A DNA stretch of 45,450 nt from Nocardioides sp. (GTDB lineage: Bacteria; Actinomycetota; Actinomycetes; Propionibacteriales; Nocardioidaceae): contig NZ_JAOPXV010000119.1 of the NCBI RefSeq assembly GCF_025964975.1, forward strand, positions 1 to 45,450. The letters run 5' to 3'. Made by a program: the position numbers and the translations under genes. Positions 43,128 to 45,450 of this stretch are shown in pieces (the stretch's first letter is position 1; each line of letters begins with the position of its first letter). The notes under the pieces are model-generated. The model did no database searches. It had not been told where the DNA came from and saw nothing but the letters and a program-made list of their open reading frames with translations.

Positions 43128-44038
43128 CTCGTCATTGTCGCCGGATGCTCCGGGCGCTCTTCAACCGGTGCCGAGACGGGGCGCGCTCCGCGTTGACCGA
43201 GAACGACCGCGCCGAGGACGAGCAGCACACCGAGCGCCTGCACGGAGCCGAACACCTCGTGGGCGAACGCGACGCCCAGCGTCGTACCCACCACCGGGTT
43301 GAGGAGTCCGATGAGGGAGACGGCGCCTGCGGGCATGGCGCGCAGTCCCGTGAACCAGCAGACGAAGGCCAATCCGGTCCCGACGACCGCGATCCACGTG
43401 TAGCCGAGCACAGCGGTCAGGTCGACGGCCGGTGGTGCGCCTTCCACGATGAGCGCGGCGGGGAGGAGCACGACCCCGCCGACGACAAGCTGCCACGAGA
43501 CGAGCGTGATCATGTCCACCGGTGGGGTCCAGCGCTTGATCAGCACGAAGCCGACCGCGCTGACGAGCACCGAGGCCACCGCGCCCGCCAGACCCACCGC
43601 GGTGACGCCGTCCGGGCTCCGCAGCACCAGCAGGGTGACGCCTCCGAGGCCGATGATCGCGGCCAGGACGCGGGTGCCGCCCGGACGCTCACCGATGAGG
43701 AGCCACGCAACCCCCATCACCGCCAGTGGGGACGTTGCCTGGACGGTGGAGGCGAGGCCGCCCGGGAGGTAGTAGGCGGAGACGAAGATGAGGGGGAAGA
43801 ACAGCGCGATGTTGACCAGGCCGAGCACCACTGCCTTCCACCACCAGCTGCCGCTCGGGAGCTGGCGGCGCCAGGCGAGCAGGACGAGGCCGACCGGAAG
43901 CGCGCGGACGACCGCCGAGAAGAGCGGCCGGTCCGGGGGCAGGAACATCTCGGTGACGATGTAGGTCGTACCCCAGGCCGCAGGCGCGACGGCTGTCAGG
44001 AGGACCATCCCGAAGCGGTGGGTCAGAATCGTTTCCAC
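43124..44038 (-). CDS. EamA-family (DMT) transporter
   Basis: This 304-residue protein has ten hydrophobic segments in two EamA repeats. The first has VAPAAWGTTYIVTEMFLPPDRPL, the second a matching FVLIKRWTPPVDM region. EamA proteins export amino acids, drugs or metabolites. I chose GTG at 44038 because TATTGT, a -10-like box at 44046-44051, ends 7 nt upstream with no ribosome site, and the family starts there. An open frame to 44191 would run through the operator. It overlaps the MFS gene by 4 nt and is divergent from a MarR gene. Confidence 0.83.
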   Translation of the reverse strand: METILTHRFGMVLLTAVAPAAWGTTYIVTEMFLPPDRPLFSAVVRALPVGLVLLAWRRQLPSGSWWWKAVVLGLVNIALFFPLIFVSAYYLPGGLASTVQATSPLAVMGVAWLLIGERPGGTRVLAAIIGLGGVTLLVLRSPDGVTAVGLAGAVASVLVSAVGFVLIKRWTPPVDMITLVSWQLVVGGVVLLPAALIVEGAPPAVDLTAVLGYTWIAVVGTGLAFVCWFTGLRAMPAGAVSLIGLLNPVVGTTLGVAFAHEVFGSVQALGVLLVLGAVVLGQRGARPVSAPVEERPEHPATMTR

Positions 44039-44048
44039 GGAAGAGACA

Positions 44049-44068
44049 ATATCTTCGCTGGAAGATAT
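44049..44068. promoter_or_regulatory. MarR operator overlapping two face-to-face leaderless promoters
   Basis: ATATCTTC-GCTG-GAAGATAT is a perfect palindrome. Its ends overlap TATTGT (44046-44051, minus strand, 7 nt before GTG 44038) and TATGTT (44066-44071, plus strand, 7 nt before ATG 44079). Both -10 boxes and both starts are placed symmetrically. A bound MarR dimer would block both promoters. Confidence 0.7.
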
Positions 44069-44078
44069 GTTCCATCGC

Positions 44079-44576
44079 ATGAGCGAGGGCCTTGACCACG
44101 TCGGCCGGATCCAGCAGCAGTGGTCCCGCGAGCGCCCGGACCTCGACACCAGGGCCATGGGTGTCATCGGGAGGCTGCACCGCCTTGCCAATGCCCTGCA
44201 TGCGGAGCTGCGCCCGGTCTTCGAAGCCGCCGGGCTGAGCGACGGGGACTTTGACGTGCTCGCGGCGTTGCGGCGATCAGGTCAGCCCTTCGCGCTCACG
44301 CCGGGCCAGCTCGCCGAGAGCACCATGATCACGTCGGGCACGGTGACCAAGCGCGTCGACCGTCTCGCAGCATCAGGACTCGTCACGCGGGAGAGGGTCG
44401 AGCATGACGGGCGCGTACGCCGCATCGCGCTCACCTCCGAAGGTCTCGTCCTTGTCGAGGAGGTGGTGGAGCGGCACGTCGCGAACGAGGATCGGTTGCT
44501 CGAGGGCTTCTCCGACATCGAGCGCGCTCGTCTCGCCAGGCTGCTGACACAGTGGACGACCTCGCTCGGGATCTAG
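44079..44576 (+). CDS. MarR-family transcriptional regulator
   Basis: This 165-residue protein has an N-terminal helix pair (MGVIGRLHRLANALHAELRP), a winged helix-turn-helix (LTPGQLAESTMITSGTVTKRV, then LAASGLVTRERVEHDGRVRR, the wing) and a C-terminal dimerisation helix. MarR proteins dissociate from DNA on binding small phenolic or toxic ligands. ATG at 44079 is preferred over ATG at 44067 because a -10-like TATGTT ends 7 nt before it, with no Shine-Dalgarno sequence, so it is probably leaderless. It is divergent from the EamA-MFS pair and likely represses both them and itself. Confidence 0.88.
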   Translation: MSEGLDHVGRIQQQWSRERPDLDTRAMGVIGRLHRLANALHAELRPVFEAAGLSDGDFDVLAALRRSGQPFALTPGQLAESTMITSGTVTKRVDRLAASGLVTRERVEHDGRVRRIALTSEGLVLVEEVVERHVANEDRLLEGFSDIERARLARLLTQWTTSLGI

Positions 44577-44651
44577 GTCGCGGCGGGACTCGCTCGATGC
44601 AGGGGAGCGGGCCATCTGGGGCGGACGTCTTGGGGAGCACCTGTGGATGAC

Positions 44652-44667
44652 TCGAACATACGTTCCC
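44652..44667. promoter_or_regulatory. SOS (LexA) box
   Basis: TCGAAC-ATAC-GTTCCC matches the mycobacterial/Gram-positive LexA consensus TCGAACnnnnGTTCGA at 10 of 12 fixed positions. It lies 21 nt before the ATG of a decayed DUF222 gene; in mycobacteria, 13E12/DUF222 genes are known LexA targets. Confidence 0.65.
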
Positions 44668-44688
44668 ATTCGTCCGTAGAGTTTCGGT

Positions 44689-44789
44689 ATGTCCACCGTC
44701 CGCGACCAGCACCAGCACCCGCTGGTGGACGCCGTCGCGGCATCTGCGGCGAGCTCGACAAGGCGGTTACGTTCAACCCAACCTTCGTG
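44689..44789 (+). pseudogene. Remnant of a DUF222 (13E12-type, HNH endonuclease) gene start
   Basis: The ATG frame gives MSTVRDQHQHPLVDAVAA, which resembles DUF222 starts. After nt 44740 the match moves by one base to ICGELDKAVTFNPTFV in the next frame, again as in DUF222 proteins. A single base is missing at about 44740-44742. After PTFV the similarity stops; the remaining 300 or more residues of a DUF222-HNH protein are absent. An SOS box lies upstream, as for intact family members. DUF222 genes are multicopy and recombine often. This looks like a scar left by deletion. Confidence 0.6.
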
Positions 44790-45178
44790 CCCCACGCCCG
44801 ACACCCGCCCGGGTCAACGGCGCGATCAGGGTCATCCCGTCGCCGAACCTGCCGAGGTCCAGGTCCAGGAGTGCGATGCGGGCCTCGGAACGTAGGGCGG
44901 CAGACTGCAGGGTGGACATCGACCCGCCGACCTCGGGCAGTGCCAGGCGGCGTACGTCGTGGCCCTCGTACTGCGAGGTGAAGCCCGCGGGTCCGCCAAG
45001 GGCCTCGCCCCAGTAGGCAGCGAGCCTCACGGTGTGGTGAGGATCGAATCCGTGGCTGAAGGCGCGGCTGACGACCGCGTCATCCATCACGCGCCCGTGC
45101 CGCGCCTCGGCCAGCCTCTCCAGGCCCTGCTGTCCGCCAGCTGCGTCGTACAGGCTCTCCGCCAGGTGAGTGTGACAT
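44773..45178 (-). pseudogene. Remnant of a group II truncated haemoglobin
   Basis: The minus strand carries LAESLYDAAGGQQGLERLAE, then VVSRAFSHGFDPHHTVRLAA and YWGEALGGPAGF, clear trHb2/oxidoreductase sequence, but the reading frame has no ATG, GTG or TTG before LAESL. ATG at 45178 gives MSHS in a different frame; one extra C near 45164 would explain the break, and its removal gives MSHSLAESLYDAA. After about nt 44965 the haemoglobin similarity ends and an unrelated tail of about 60 residues follows to a stop at 44773. The gene is broken at both ends and points towards the DUF222 remnant. Confidence 0.65.
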
Positions 45179-45215
45179 CCGGGCGAGGCGTAGACGCAAG
45201 GACATGGGTCGGAAA

Positions 45216-45256
45216 TCGCCGCTGCCCCACGCCGGGGGAGCGTGGGGCAGCGGCGA
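45216..45256 (-). terminator. Terminator hairpin of the secreted-protein gene
   Basis: TCGCCGCTGCCCCACG (45216-45231) pairs perfectly over 16 bp with 45241-45256 around a 9-nt loop. On the minus strand it begins 22 nt after the stop of the gene at the window edge and is followed by TTTCC, a weak T-tract. Confidence 0.8.
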
Positions 45257-45278
45257 GCGATGTCCGCGCGTCTTCGTG

Positions 45279-45450
45279 TCAGCTGACGCTGACGGCGGTG
45301 TCGTCGACGACGAAGCTGGTCTTGAGCGAGGAGTCCTCGTTCATGAGCAGCTTCACGGTCACGGCCTTGCCCTTGTGGGCGAGCAGGCTGTGGGTGTACT
45401 GGGTGTACGTCGAGTTGGTGCCGACGTTGCTGAAGGTGCGCAGCGTCGTG
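45279..45450 (-). CDS. C-terminal end of a secreted protein (window edge)
   Basis: The last 56 residues read TLRTFSNVGTNSTYTQYTHS, LLAHKGKAVTVKLLMNEDSS and SFVVDDTAVSVS, then TGA at 45279-45281. The pattern of a beta-sandwich ending FVVDDTAV is common at the C-terminus of secreted actinobacterial proteases and carbohydrate-active proteins. The catalytic domain lies outside the window, so the protein cannot be named. A strong terminator follows. Confidence 0.7.
   Translation of the reverse strand, partial: TTLRTFSNVGTNSTYTQYTHSLLAHKGKAVTVKLLMNEDSSLKTSFVVDDTAVSVS

Overview
The window is high-GC DNA, and its codon use and gene families point to an actinobacterium. The best guess is a Nocardioides-like member of the Propionibacteriales. 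Pointers are a 191-residue actinobacterial dCTP deaminase, a class F sortase, a Cds1-type desulfhydrase, streptomycete-style histidine catabolism (HutF plus an allantoate-amidohydrolase-like enzyme), a DtxR/IdeR-like iron box, a mycobacterial-type SOS box and several likely leaderless starts. This placement is inferred from gene content only. I see no rRNA, tRNA, CRISPR array, insertion sequence or phage block.

Layout. 0-1.1 kb: the start of an SGNH hydrolase (minus strand), dcd, and an internally shortened Pr6Pr-like membrane protein. 1.1-6.05 kb: a five-gene ferric-siderophore uptake operon (lipoprotein, two FecCD permeases, ATPase, siderophore-interacting flavoprotein) with four 4-nt overlaps, preceded by an iron-box-like dyad. 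6.05-7.66 kb: a minus-strand trio (ribbon-helix-helix protein, DUF4097 protein, 36-residue basic peptide) behind a perfect operator-like palindrome. 7.7-11.3 kb: a large membrane Fe-S reductase with a disordered tail carrying seven SLFD motifs. 11.4-15.9 kb: a secreted metal-dependent hydrolase, then a secreted protein ending in LPETG plus four residues, followed in the same frame by a class F sortase.

16.2-21.3 kb and 31.6-35.4 kb: a split histidine-utilisation regulon. The IclR regulator, hutH and hutU are in the first block; an M20 amidohydrolase, hutF and hutI are in the second. Both blocks carry the same 18-bp perfect palindrome upstream, which is a strong candidate operator for the IclR protein. 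A SnoaL-like gene overlapping both hutH and hutU is broken by a one-base frameshift.

21.3-31.6 kb: general metabolism. It holds an M48 peptidase, a DUF6131 microprotein, two overlapping CitE/malyl-CoA-lyase family genes, a DUF1992 protein, a MOSC protein, a PEP mutase/isocitrate lyase family enzyme, an MFS transporter overlapping an M20 peptidase, a nitroreductase and Cds1. 35.4-45.45 kb: a 44-residue basic microprotein, a large LuxR-type ATPase regulator, a ferredoxin-like protein beside a P450, an NTF2-like protein, a membrane-anchored protein, an MFS-EamA pair facing a MarR regulator across a symmetric leaderless promoter/operator, a scar of two decayed genes (SOS-controlled DUF222 start and truncated haemoglobin), and the end of a secreted protein cut by the window.
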